Source: Niastella yeongjuensis
GTDB lineage: Bacteria; Bacteroidota; Bacteroidia; Chitinophagales; Chitinophagaceae
Length of the DNA: 64,000 nucleotides
Direction: 5' to 3'
NCBI RefSeq assembly: GCF_900110245.1
Contig: NZ_FOCZ01000004.1
Span: forward strand, 496,001-560,000
Below are positions 25,022 through 33,991 of this stretch, piece after piece. The position numbers and the translations under genes are program-made. Positions within the stretch are counted from its first letter, which is position 1. Every line of letters starts with the position of its first letter. The notes under the pieces are model-generated. The model worked only from the letters and a program-made list of their open reading frames with translations, searched no databases and had not been told where the DNA came from.

Positions 25022-27421
25022 TTAAAGGGCAATATCCAACACCTGCTGCATTGTCTTTACATAGTGAAATGTTAACCCTTTTATAAAAGCAGGTTCAATT
25101 TCCTTTACATCACGTTCATTTTGCCAGCACATTACTATCTCTTTCAACCCGGCCCTGCGGGCAGCCAGTACTTTTTCTTTAATACCCCCTACCGGCAATA
25201 CCTGACCGCGTAATGTAATTTCACCGGTCATAGCCAGATAAGGTTTCACCCGCTTACCTGTTAAGGCCGAAGTAATAGCTGTCATGATGGTTATACCAGC
25301 GCTTGGACCATCCTTCGGCACCGCGCCTTCTGGCACATGCACGTGAATGTTCTTCTTATCGAACAGGGAAGGATTGATGCCTATCTTTTTAGCATTCGAT
25401 TGTAAATAAGTCAACGCAGTAACCGCGCTTTCCTTCATTACATTACCCAGGTTGCCGGTAAGCTTTAATTCGCCTTTACCATCACTGAGACTGGTTTCCA
25501 TAAACAGGATATCACCGCCTACATATGTCCAGGCCAAACCAACGGCCACACCGGGCATGTTGGCAGTCTTGTATATTTCATTATTGTATTTGGCTTTACC
25601 CAGGATCTTCTCTACATCCTTCTCGCTAAGCGGGCTTTTTACCGACCCGTTCATGGCAAATTCCTTTGCCTCATACCGCATAATGGAAGCCAGGTAACGG
25701 TCCAGTTCACGCACTCCGCTTTCCCGGGTATAGTTTTGAATGATCTTTTCCAGGATGTTATCGCCGATCTTAAAATCAACCGGCTTTAACCCATGCGCTT
25801 CTTTTTGTTTGGGTACCAGGTGCCGTTTGGCTATCTGTACCTTTTCTTCCACAGCATACCCACTCAGATTAATGATCTCCAGGCGGTCGCGCAACGCGGG
25901 TTGAATATTATTGATATCATTGGCGGTAGCAATGAACAAAACCTTACTGAGGTCGTATTCCAGCTCCAGGTAATTATCGTAGAAATTATTGTTCTGTTCC
26001 GGGTCCAGCACTTCCAGCAAAGCGGAAGAGGGGTCGCCACGATGGTCGTTCCCTACTTTATCGATCTCATCGAGAATGATCACGGGGTTCGATGATTTTA
26101 ACTTCCGCAGCATTTGAATAATGCGGCCGGGCATCGCCCCGATATAGGTTTTACGGTGACCGCGGATCTCGCTTTCATCATGTAAACCACCCAGGCTTAC
26201 GCGGCCATACTTGCGTTTAACGGCAGTGGCAATACTGCGTCCCAGAGACGTTTTGCCAATACCGGGAGGGCCAACAAAACACAGGATGGGGCTTTTCATA
26301 TCGCCCTTCAGTTTCAACACGGCCAGGTATTCCAACAGGCGCTCTTTTACCTTGTCCATACCATAATGGTCGTGGTCGAGCACCTTTTTAGCTTTTTTCA
26401 GATCGTACTGGTCTTCAGTCACTTCGCCCCAGGGCAGTTCAAGCATCAGGTCGAGGTGATTGTATACCACCGAGTAATCGGGCGTGCTGGGGTGCATGCG
26501 CTCCAGCTTTTCAATACCCTTTTTGAACATTTCCCTGGCCGCCTCAGACCATTTCTTGGCTTCGGCCTTTTTCATCATTTCCTTGATCTCCCGCTCATTG
26601 GTATCGCCGCCCAGCTCTTCCTTGATGCTTTTCATTTGCTGTTGCAGGAAATACTCACGCTGCTGTTTATCGAGCTCGGTCTTGGTTTTGGTGGTCACCT
26701 TGTTTTTGAGTTCGGCAAACTGCAGTTCGCGCTGCAACAACTTCATCAACAGGTCGGCCCGCTTTTCGATATTATTCATTTCCAGCAGTTTCTGCTTTTC
26801 AGTCAACTCGGTGTTCAGGTTGCTGGAAATAAAATGAATAAGGAACGAAGGGTTCTCGATATTCTTTAAAATAATGGAAGCTTCAGAAGGGATGTTGGGC
26901 GACAGCTGAATGATCTGGCCGGCCAGTTCCTTGATATTGGCCACATAGGCGTTAAAGTCCTCATTCTTGGGGGCATCCGGCTCTTCCAGCAGCTCTACCT
27001 GGGCCTTAAAGTAAGGATCCTCGCTGGTGATCCTGTTTACTTTGAACCGGCGTTTGCCCTGGATAATGACGGTGGTGCCGCCATCGGGCATTTTGATCAT
27101 TTTTATGATCTTGGCCACCGTACCAACAGCTTCCAGGTCTTTTACCTCGGGATCTTCCACATTGCTGTCTTTTTGCGCTATAACGCCTACCAACTTGTCA
27201 GCTTTGTAGGCATCATTTACGGCTTTTATACTTTTATCGCGACCCACGGTAATTGGTAAAACAACCCCGGGGAACAAAACGGTGTTACGCAATGGTAACA
27301 GGGGCAATTCCGACGGAATGACTATATCTGCATTATTATCTCCTTCATTTTCATTGAGGGGGATAATAGGTATAAAATCCATTTCATCTTCAGGCGTGAA
27401 AAACATGTTCGTCTCTTTCAT
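25022..27421 (-). CDS. lon: ATP-dependent protease La
   Basis: 799 residues, full length for the family. An N-terminal LON substrate-binding domain ([19 protein letters not shown]) runs to ~240, then a coiled region, the AAA+ domain with Walker [14 protein letters not shown] near residue 380 and Walker [12 protein letters not shown], and the serine-lysine protease domain with [11 protein letters not shown] near 705 and [14 protein letters not shown] near 750. It degrades misfolded and regulatory proteins in the cytoplasm. A TATTTTTG element (minus strand, 27423-27430) lies directly at the annotated start; if it is the -7 element, translation would more likely begin at the sixth codon (MFFTPEDEM). 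Confidence 0.97.
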   Translation of the reverse strand: MKETNMFFTPEDEMDFIPIIPLNENEGDNNADIVIPSELPLLPLRNTVLFPGVVLPITVGRDKSIKAVNDAYKADKLVGVIAQKDSNVEDPEVKDLEAVGTVAKIIKMIKMPDGGTTVIIQGKRRFKVNRITSEDPYFKAQVELLEEPDAPKNEDFNAYVANIKELAGQIIQLSPNIPSEASIILKNIENPSFLIHFISSNLNTELTEKQKLLEMNNIEKRADLLMKLLQRELQFAELKNKVTTKTKTELDKQQREYFLQQQMKSIKEELGGDTNEREIKEMMKKAEAKKWSEAAREMFKKGIEKLERMHPSTPDYSVVYNHLDLMLELPWGEVTEDQYDLKKAKKVLDHDHYGMDKVKERLLEYLAVLKLKGDMKSPILCFVGPPGIGKTSLGRSIATAVKRKYGRVSLGGLHDESEIRGHRKTYIGAMPGRIIQMLRKLKSSNPVIILDEIDKVGNDHRGDPSSALLEVLDPEQNNNFYDNYLELEYDLSKVLFIATANDINNIQPALRDRLEIINLSGYAVEEKVQIAKRHLVPKQKEAHGLKPVDFKIGDNILEKIIQNYTRESGVRELDRYLASIMRYEAKEFAMNGSVKSPLSEKDVEKILGKAKYNNEIYKTANMPGVAVGLAWTYVGGDILFMETSLSDGKGELKLTGNLGNVMKESAVTALTYLQSNAKKIGINPSLFDKKNIHVHVPEGAVPKDGPSAGITIMTAITSALTGKRVKPYLAMTGEITLRGQVLPVGGIKEKVLAARRAGLKEIVMCWQNERDVKEIEPAFIKGLTFHYVKTMQQVLDIAL

Positions 27422-27780
27422 ACAAAAATAATCTGTGACAAAATAACATACTCTTGCTTAATTAACCATGAATTGAAGGCAATTGCCATATATGTCAAGT
27501 TTAATGCCAGTGCAATAAAGGCATGGGTTTCAGGCCAATAACTACATATTTTGTCAGTCAAACCAGACAATCAGCCTTAATACTAAGAATATCAGGAATA
27601 TACTATGGAGAAGTAATTGTTATCTATGAGGTGCGGTTGTGGTTATCAGTTATCAGGTTTCAAACTCAAACGTAGTGGCCGCGCCCCCGGCAACCGGTAA
27701 CTGGCAACCTGCAACCTATATCTTGTAACCTGTAACATTCATTTTATTTCGAATTGCCAATAGCTATTCAGAATATCCAT
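27422..27780. other. Non-coding gap with short-word repeats
   Basis: About 360 bp without a gene. 27684-27738 holds another word family, variants of GGCAACCTGCAACC and TGTAACCTGTAAC. The remainder is A/T-rich and carries the putative lon promoter element at its left end. Confidence 0.55.
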
Positions 27781-27809
27781 AAAAAGAAAAAAGCTCCTTT
27801 CGGGAGCTT
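27781..27809 (-). terminator. Intrinsic terminator of the DUF3276 gene
   Basis: On the minus strand AAGCTCC-CGAAA-GGAGCTT forms a perfect 7-bp stem (27791-27809) followed by TTTTCTTTTT. It is 28 bp after the stop. Confidence 0.88.
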
Positions 27810-27836
27810 GCTAGATCATAAACCATTTATGGGAGA

Positions 27837-28277
27837 TTACCATTTGTCAACTTCTTCACCGGCATCTGCAGAAGAACCTGCACCATTGCTGGCAATAGCA
27901 CTGCTAACTTGTTGTACTACGGGCGCGCTGGCTGTAGCAGCAGGTGCGTCCATAACATCATCCATATCTGTATCTGCAACTTGATCGTGGTTGTAGGCGT
28001 CAAAATCAAAGTTAGGCATCAGTTCAGTTTTCACGTAGTCTACTGCTTCAGTTAATGCCTTCAGGAATTTGTTGAAGTCTTCTTTGTAAAGGAAGATCTT
28101 GTGCCTGTCGTACCCGTTTTCATTGAATTTTTTGCGGCTCTCCGTAATGGTAATGTAGTAATCATTTCCACGGGTAGCCCTCACATCAAAGAAGTAGGTT
28201 CTTCTTTTCCCAGCTCTTATGCGTTTGCTATAAACGCTTTCCATACGTTTGTCGTTGTTTTCGTACGCCACAGTCAT
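27837..28277 (-). CDS. DUF3276 / PUR-family nucleic-acid-binding protein
   Basis: 146 residues. Residues ~10-85 form a PUR-alpha-like repeat (VYSKRIRAGKRRTYFFDVRAT, YYITITESRKK, HKIFLYKEDFNKFLKALTEAVDYVK). The C-terminal ~50 residues are low complexity and acidic. DUF3276 proteins are small PUR-type single-stranded DNA/RNA binders conserved through the Bacteroidota; their cellular role is not settled. The gene has a well-formed promoter and its own terminator, so it is monocistronic. Confidence 0.88.
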   Translation of the reverse strand: MTVAYENNDKRMESVYSKRIRAGKRRTYFFDVRATRGNDYYITITESRKKFNENGYDRHKIFLYKEDFNKFLKALTEAVDYVKTELMPNFDFDAYNHDQVADTDMDDVMDAPAATASAPVVQQVSSAIASNGAGSSADAGEEVDKW

Positions 28278-28326
28278 TTAAGTTTTGCAGTTAACAATTA
28301 TCAAATATTCACAAAAAAAAGCGTTA

Positions 28327-28357
28327 CAAATATAATATTGTTTTAGAATCAACAAAA
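28327..28357 (-). promoter_or_regulatory. Promoter of the DUF3276 gene
   Basis: Minus-strand -7 element TATATTTG (plus 28327-28334), an exact TAnnTTTG match, with TTTTG (plus 28353-28357) 18 bases further upstream as the -33 element. Transcription would start near 28320 and give a leader of about 43 nt. Confidence 0.7.
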
Positions 28358-28413
28358 TTTCATTAGCATTTTACGAAGTAATTTCCCTTAGTTATCCCCA
28401 TTTGTTAGTCATT

Positions 28414-30237
28414 TTAGCCCTCTTCCCGCTCCTGTTGCAGCTGTTGTTCGTATAAATACGCATAATAACCGTTCAATGACAATAATTCACTATGTGTTCC
28501 GGTCTCAACAATTTTCCCTTCGTCGAGCACTACAATGCTGTCAAAATCGAATAAAGTGAAGATGCGGTGGGTAATAATGATTGCCGTTTTATGTTTCAAA
28601 TAGACACTTAAGTTACCCAGGATTTCTTTCTCGGTACGCGCATCCACCGCACTTAAACAATCATCGAACACTACAATTTGCGGGTCTTTTGCCAGTGCGC
28701 GGGCAATGGAGATCCGTTGTTTCTGTCCACCGCTCAGGGTAACGCCGCGCTCCCCTACCATGGTGTCGTATTTTTCGTGAAACTGCTCTATCTCTTTTTC
28801 CACGCTGGCCGATCGTGCGGCTTTTACTGCGGTCTCCGTAGTTACTGCACCACCCGGACTAAACAAAATATTATTATTAATGGTATCGCTGAACAGGAAT
28901 ACATCCTGCGGCACATAACTGATCTGGCGGCGCAGCTCCTGCAGGTCCATTTGTTGCAGATCGGTGCCATCCACACTTACCTTTCCAACCGTAGGATCAT
29001 ACATGCGTAATAACAATTGCGCAATGGTGGTTTTGCCACTGCCGGTATGTCCGATGATGGCGATCTTTTGTCCTTTTTTTATATGCAGGTTAAAATTTGT
29101 GAGCGCCTGAATGCCGGTGTTTGGGTATACAAAGTCAACATTATCGAAGGTAATACTCCCTTGTAAAACAGGCTTAACGGGGTTAACCGGGTTTACAATG
29201 GCAGAGTCGGTATTCAGAAATTCGTTGATGCGCTTTTGCGAAGCAGCCGCCCGTTGTATCATACTGGCCGTCCACCCAATGGCGCCAACCGGGAAGGTGA
29301 GCATGTTTATGTACATCACAAACTCGGCAATGGTGCTCATTTTAATATTATGCTGACCGTAAATTGCGTAAATACCGCCAATCATGATGGCCAGCAAGGT
29401 GCTAAGCCCGATCAGCAGGGTCATAGAGGGGAAATACAACGCTTCCATTTTAGCCAGCCCGATCGCATTTTCTTTATACTCCTCACTGTTCTTATCAAAA
29501 AAACGGTACATAGCTTTTTCCTGTACAAACGATTTTATAACCCGGATGCCGGAATACGATTCCTGGGCATTGGTGGTTAAATCGCTCAACAAGGCCTGAA
29601 TGCGTTCACTTCTTCTATTGATGATGTTGTTAACTACATAGATAGTAACGGCTAAGATGGGAAGCGGTGCCAATACATACAGGGTTAACAGGGCATCCTT
29701 TTTCACCATATAATATACCGACAACGAAATAAGCGACACCAGGTTTATTAAATACATAATGGCTGGTCCGGTAAACATGCGCACACGGCTAACATCCTCG
29801 GCCATGCGGTTCATCAGGTCACCCGTACTGTGGGTTTTGTAGAAATTGCTGTCGAGGGTGAGGTAGTGTTGAAAGATCTGGTTCTTTTGGTCGAACTCGA
29901 TGTGGCGGCTCATAACGATGATGGTTTGCCGCATCAGGAACATAAAAATGCCCCTTATAAGGGCCAACACCAGAATTACAATGCCGCATAACGCAATAAC
30001 GGAAATAGTTCTGTTCTGTTCGGCAAAATGAATGAACCAGGTAACCAGCCAGTCATACTGAACCGGTTCTTTTTTCGATTCTATGCCAAAAGCCCGTTGC
30101 ACTACATCAAATACGTAGCCGGTGACCTGAGGGGCCAGTACGGCAAAATAGTTGGAAATAACAATGAATACGATTCCAAGGAGAAGTCTTAACCGGTACT
30201 TCCAGAAATATCTTTCTAACGCTTTTAAATGTTTCAT
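28414..30237 (-). CDS. ABC exporter, MsbA-like half-transporter (fused permease and ATPase)
   Basis: 607 residues. Six membrane segments to about residue 330, then the ATPase domain: Walker A IIGHTGSGKTTIAQLLLRM, Q-loop PQDVFLF, signature LSGGQKQRISIARALA, Walker B IVVFDDCLSAVD, H-loop ITHR. One half transporter of this kind works as a homodimer or with a partner; an adjacent partner is not present. It is typical of lipid or drug exporters in this phylum. Substrate cannot be named. Confidence 0.9.
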   Translation of the reverse strand: MKHLKALERYFWKYRLRLLLGIVFIVISNYFAVLAPQVTGYVFDVVQRAFGIESKKEPVQYDWLVTWFIHFAEQNRTISVIALCGIVILVLALIRGIFMFLMRQTIIVMSRHIEFDQKNQIFQHYLTLDSNFYKTHSTGDLMNRMAEDVSRVRMFTGPAIMYLINLVSLISLSVYYMVKKDALLTLYVLAPLPILAVTIYVVNNIINRRSERIQALLSDLTTNAQESYSGIRVIKSFVQEKAMYRFFDKNSEEYKENAIGLAKMEALYFPSMTLLIGLSTLLAIMIGGIYAIYGQHNIKMSTIAEFVMYINMLTFPVGAIGWTASMIQRAAASQKRINEFLNTDSAIVNPVNPVKPVLQGSITFDNVDFVYPNTGIQALTNFNLHIKKGQKIAIIGHTGSGKTTIAQLLLRMYDPTVGKVSVDGTDLQQMDLQELRRQISYVPQDVFLFSDTINNNILFSPGGAVTTETAVKAARSASVEKEIEQFHEKYDTMVGERGVTLSGGQKQRISIARALAKDPQIVVFDDCLSAVDARTEKEILGNLSVYLKHKTAIIITHRIFTLFDFDSIVVLDEGKIVETGTHSELLSLNGYYAYLYEQQLQQEREEG

Positions 30238-30358
30238 CTGAGGGGCGAAGGTAAGCTGAAAAAGTTAACGAGTTGGCGGGTCGACGGATTGACAAGGAAT
30301 CCTTGATTCAGCCCACCAATTATTTATCAACTCTTTAACTTTCCGCCTGGTTAACTGA

Positions 30359-30706
30359 TCAGGTGGTCAACCTGTTAACCCGTAAACTTTTTGCCACCCC
30401 TATCACCAAAATTGCTCCTATTAACCCTATTAATCCTATTAACAGCGGTAACCTGTCAACTTTCTCCTTTTCGCCGACAGACTTCTGAGGTGGCCTCTCA
30501 CTTATATCCCATTCATTTATAAGATCATATTCATCCCCTGGTACTTCGTTCAGCGGATCGTCTAAGTCGGCTTCATTTTCATTTTTAGCCGGTGATTCTT
30601 TGGCCACCGTTTTGAAATTGTTACCAATGCTGGTCTCAAATTCACTATGGACCTGATTGTTCGGGTCTCTATATGGGTTTTTATGTTGGTGTTTACGCTT
30701 TTTCAT
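30359..30706 (-). CDS. Small protein with C-terminal membrane anchor, unknown function
   Basis: 115 residues: a basic start (MKKRKHQHKNPYRDPNNQ), an acidic middle (NENEADLDDPLNEVPGDEYDL) and one hydrophobic segment near residues 86-106 (LPLLIGLIGLIGAILVIGVA). No family recognised. The part coding for the membrane segment and tail runs into the word repeats around 30340-30440 (TTAACCTATTAA-like, GGTTAAC/GTTAACC), so the C-terminus may have been extended by repeat DNA. Confidence 0.6.
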   Translation of the reverse strand: MKKRKHQHKNPYRDPNNQVHSEFETSIGNNFKTVAKESPAKNENEADLDDPLNEVPGDEYDLINEWDISERPPQKSVGEKEKVDRLPLLIGLIGLIGAILVIGVAKSLRVNRLTT

Positions 30707-30815
30707 AGGGTAATGCTTTCAAAACTTATACCGCACCGGCCGCTTTTGTCAAAGAATGGCACTGTGGTATGCAGATTGCAAAAATGAATCAGACATTAAA
30801 AAATAATTGCTACAT

Positions 30816-32525
30816 ATGGAGATAAAAGATAAAGAATGGTGGAAGGAAACCGTGATCTACCAGGTATATCCCCGCAGTTTTAAAGACAGCAATGCCGATG
30901 GAATTGGCGACCTGCCGGGCCTCATTTCAAAACTCGATTATCTTCAAAGCCTGGGCGTTGGCCTCGTATGGCTGAACCCCATTTATGCGTCACCCAACGA
31001 CGACAACGGGTACGACATCAGTAATTACGAAGCCATTATGCCCACGTTTGGCACCATTGCCGACTTCAATACCCTGCTGGTCGGTTTGCATGCCAGAGGC
31101 ATTAAACTGCTGATGGACCTGGTAGTAAACCATACCAGTGACGAACATCCCTGGTTTGTGGAATCGCGGAAATCGCGGGATAACCAATATCGCGATTATT
31201 ACCACTGGTGGCCGGCAGAAAAAGGAAAGCCGCCACACCGCTATAGCTTTTTCGACAAAAAAGGCGATGCCTGGCAGTTTGATGCGGCTACCAACGCTTA
31301 CTACCTGCATTACTTCAGCAACAAACAACCCGATCTTAACTGGGAGAACCCCAAAGTAAGACAGGACATCTATCAAATGATGCGCTTCTGGCTCGACAAA
31401 GGCATCGATGGGTACAGGCTGGATGCTATTTCCTACATCGCAAAAGATACCAGCTGGCCCGTGCTTTCGAAAAAGGAAGTCAAAGAAAAATACGACAACG
31501 ACTGGAGTTACTTTTATGCCAAAGGACCTAAACTGCATGAATACCTGCACGAAATGCACCAGGTGGTACTGAGCAAGTATCCCGGGATGGTGACTATAGC
31601 CGAAACACCGGGCATTGAAATAGAGGAAGCCTTAAAATTCGTACACGAAGACCGGCAGGAATTGCACATGCTGTATCATTTTAAAGGTATGGGACTGGGC
31701 TATGCCAAAGAGGGGTTTAAACGGCCTGACCCTAACGGCTATCCACTACCTGCTTTTAAAAAATTGTATACCGAATGGAATGATGTGTTTGCCAAAGAAG
31801 GCTGGGGCACTATTTATTTAGGCAACCACGATCAGCCGCGGATGCTAACCCGTTGGGGCAACGACGCACCCGAATTCAGGATACCCTCCTCCAAATTGCT
31901 CGTCACCTTTTTGCTTACCATGCGCTCCACGCCTATCTTTTACAATGGGGATGAACTGGGCATGGCCAATATAAAGTTTGACTCCATACAGGACTACCGC
32001 GATATAGAAACCCTGTACATGTATCATTACCTGCAATACCAGAAGGGAGATCTGGATCAGTTCATCAAAGACCAGCAGTTTGGCGCCCGCGACAACAGCC
32101 GTACGCCTTATCAGTGGGATGCCACCCCCAATGCCGGGTTTACTACCGGTGAACCCTGGATAAAAGTAAATGCCGACCATGTGTATATAAACCAGGAAGC
32201 ACAGGATATGGATGGCAACTCGCCACTGAATTATTTCAGGCACCTGGTGCAATTGAGAAAAGACCACGAGGAACTGATCTATGGCGAATACAGGTTGTAC
32301 GACGCGGAGCATGAACAGGTATATACCTATACCCGCACCCTCGATAAAACTGCCACCCTGATCATCCTTAATTTTTCCGATGAACTGGTACCCTATACCA
32401 TTCCCTCAACACTGCATAAAAAACAATTTCAGCTGATCAGCAACAACGAAACCTCGCTGCAACAGGAAGGCCATAACCTTACACTGTTGCCCTGGCAGGC
32501 GTTGATCTTTAAATTAAAAATGTAA
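30816..32525 (+). CDS. GH13 alpha-glucosidase
   Basis: About 569 residues from the ATG at 30816. GH13 regions are clear: DLVVNHTSDEH, nucleophile D203 in GYRLDAISYI, acid/base E263 in IAETPG, and D339 in LGNHDQ. Region II has Ala directly after the nucleophile; in this subgroup Val there is linked to alpha-1,6 (oligo-1,6-glucosidase) and Ala or Thr to alpha-1,4 preference, so an alpha-1,4-glucosidase is more likely (inference). There is no signal peptide, so it acts in the cytoplasm on imported maltose-like oligosaccharides. It has no sugar-uptake neighbours and converges with the baeRF gene. Confidence 0.92.
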   Translation: MEIKDKEWWKETVIYQVYPRSFKDSNADGIGDLPGLISKLDYLQSLGVGLVWLNPIYASPNDDNGYDISNYEAIMPTFGTIADFNTLLVGLHARGIKLLMDLVVNHTSDEHPWFVESRKSRDNQYRDYYHWWPAEKGKPPHRYSFFDKKGDAWQFDAATNAYYLHYFSNKQPDLNWENPKVRQDIYQMMRFWLDKGIDGYRLDAISYIAKDTSWPVLSKKEVKEKYDNDWSYFYAKGPKLHEYLHEMHQVVLSKYPGMVTIAETPGIEIEEALKFVHEDRQELHMLYHFKGMGLGYAKEGFKRPDPNGYPLPAFKKLYTEWNDVFAKEGWGTIYLGNHDQPRMLTRWGNDAPEFRIPSSKLLVTFLLTMRSTPIFYNGDELGMANIKFDSIQDYRDIETLYMYHYLQYQKGDLDQFIKDQQFGARDNSRTPYQWDATPNAGFTTGEPWIKVNADHVYINQEAQDMDGNSPLNYFRHLVQLRKDHEELIYGEYRLYDAEHEQVYTYTRTLDKTATLIILNFSDELVPYTIPSTLHKKQFQLISNNETSLQQEGHNLTLLPWQALIFKLKM

Positions 32526-32540
32526 GTATACCCCGGCATA

Positions 32541-32571
32541 AAAAGAGCCCACGATATCGAATATCTTGGGC
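32541..32571 (-). terminator. Intrinsic terminator of the baeRF-type gene
   Basis: On the minus strand GCCCAaGATAT-tcg-ATATCgTGGGC (plus 32547-32571) is followed by TCTTTTTATG. It is in the gap between the convergent GH13 and baeRF-type genes. Confidence 0.8.
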
Positions 32572-32598
32572 CCGGCTGGAGACGTTATCTATTCACAC

Positions 32599-33813
32599 TC
32601 AATACCTGAATAAAGCTGCCAACTCACTTTGATTTGGCATTTGTTCCGCATCCAGAAAGTATACGTCCCCTCCGTTTTGAATAGTTTTTGTTACTGCTTT
32701 ATCAATCAGGTCATCCGCCTGCTTCAGATCCCCTTCCTGCACCTGCATGACCAGTTTATTATCCTGCTTGTTGAACGTACCAAAAGCCTGTAGGCCTTTC
32801 TTCACAAACAAATGCGATACTTTTCCGTAATAAGTTGCAGGAATGATGGTATCGATCATAGAAGAGGTAAGGGCTGTAACCAGTTTGTTGCCATAATCCT
32901 TTAGGGCGTTTTGTAAAGGCTGGTCAAAATAAGGTTTTATCACTTTCATCGCTTTTTCATACAGGTCATTATCGCTCTGCTGATGATGATTACCGGTCAG
33001 GGCTTCGGGCCAGATATTCTTATACCTGGAAACTGATTTGAATATAGGGATCAGGAAATTCTGTCCGGCTAACAACAAAGGCACATTCTCCTTATTCAAA
33101 TGACTTTGCCAAATGGTATTATCAACCTCCTGCAGGTATATAGCAATGTTTTCATTTTCCTCCGGTTTGCCACCACCAATGCCATGAAAGTTGGCGCTTC
33201 CTCTCCCACCCTTACCGCCGGTTCTGAATAAGGTGTCGCCGTCCTTTTCTTCAAAGTGTACTACATCGTCTACCCCAAAAGGCATTTCTTCAATTTGCAA
33301 CCGTTCTATCCCAAAACCATCGGCCCGGTAAAAGCGGGGGAATTTTTTAGCAATATCGAGCAAATAAAAATGCTCGGTCCTTACCATATAAGGGATCAAC
33401 GGACTTACATAAAACGAAGTATTAACATGTATCAATTGAATTACCGGGGCGGCCAGCTTTACATATTTGAAAAAGCCATCAGCAATATAAACAGCCAGTC
33501 CATTATCGAGTGAACGCCAGAATATCTCATCCGTTAACAGGTCATACGCCGGTTGCAGTACACTTTTAGTAAGGGCAGGGTCCTTTTTCTTTTCAGCCAG
33601 CTTTTTTTCAACCTGTTGTACAACGTTCTTAAACGTTGACTTGTCTACCTGTTCATTTACCTCCACGCCCGATTTATGGGTTGGCATTAGTATACTGACA
33701 CAAAGATCTCCTTCATAACCGGCCAGTTCAACAAAAATATCTTTGGTAAGAATACCGGGCAACTCTTCCCATTGGGTTTCATTGCGAACGTTGTTCCCAC
33801 TATTTTTTGCCAT
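32599..33813 (-). CDS. baeRF-type (archaeo-eukaryotic release-factor-like) protein
   Basis: 404 residues. The N-terminal part has the pattern of bacterial eRF1-like proteins (ELAGYEGDLCVSILMPTHKSGVEVN), and a glycine-rich loop FHGIGGGKPEEN near residue 210 sits where release-factor GGQ-type loops occur in the family. The C-terminal part looks like the third eRF1-like domain (GGDVYFLDAEQMP). Some members of the wider family are proposed to act as ribosome-rescue or hibernation factors; this one is not known to me. There is no signal peptide. Terminator and convergent layout indicate a single-gene transcript. Confidence 0.7.
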   Translation of the reverse strand: MAKNSGNNVRNETQWEELPGILTKDIFVELAGYEGDLCVSILMPTHKSGVEVNEQVDKSTFKNVVQQVEKKLAEKKKDPALTKSVLQPAYDLLTDEIFWRSLDNGLAVYIADGFFKYVKLAAPVIQLIHVNTSFYVSPLIPYMVRTEHFYLLDIAKKFPRFYRADGFGIERLQIEEMPFGVDDVVHFEEKDGDTLFRTGGKGGRGSANFHGIGGGKPEENENIAIYLQEVDNTIWQSHLNKENVPLLLAGQNFLIPIFKSVSRYKNIWPEALTGNHHQQSDNDLYEKAMKVIKPYFDQPLQNALKDYGNKLVTALTSSMIDTIIPATYYGKVSHLFVKKGLQAFGTFNKQDNKLVMQVQEGDLKQADDLIDKAVTKTIQNGGDVYFLDAEQMPNQSELAALFRY

Positions 33814-33991
33814 ACAATATCATTTTAAATAGAAGCCTCAATAAATATACCAGTGCTATTTTCTATAACGGACCACTCATCAATCTTTTATGCAACATAT
33901 TGGGCAATAAATGCTACTTTAAAATGATATTCTCCATTTCCCTGTAACCTCCCTACCCCGCCAATCGTCATACCACAATTAATTAATTACC

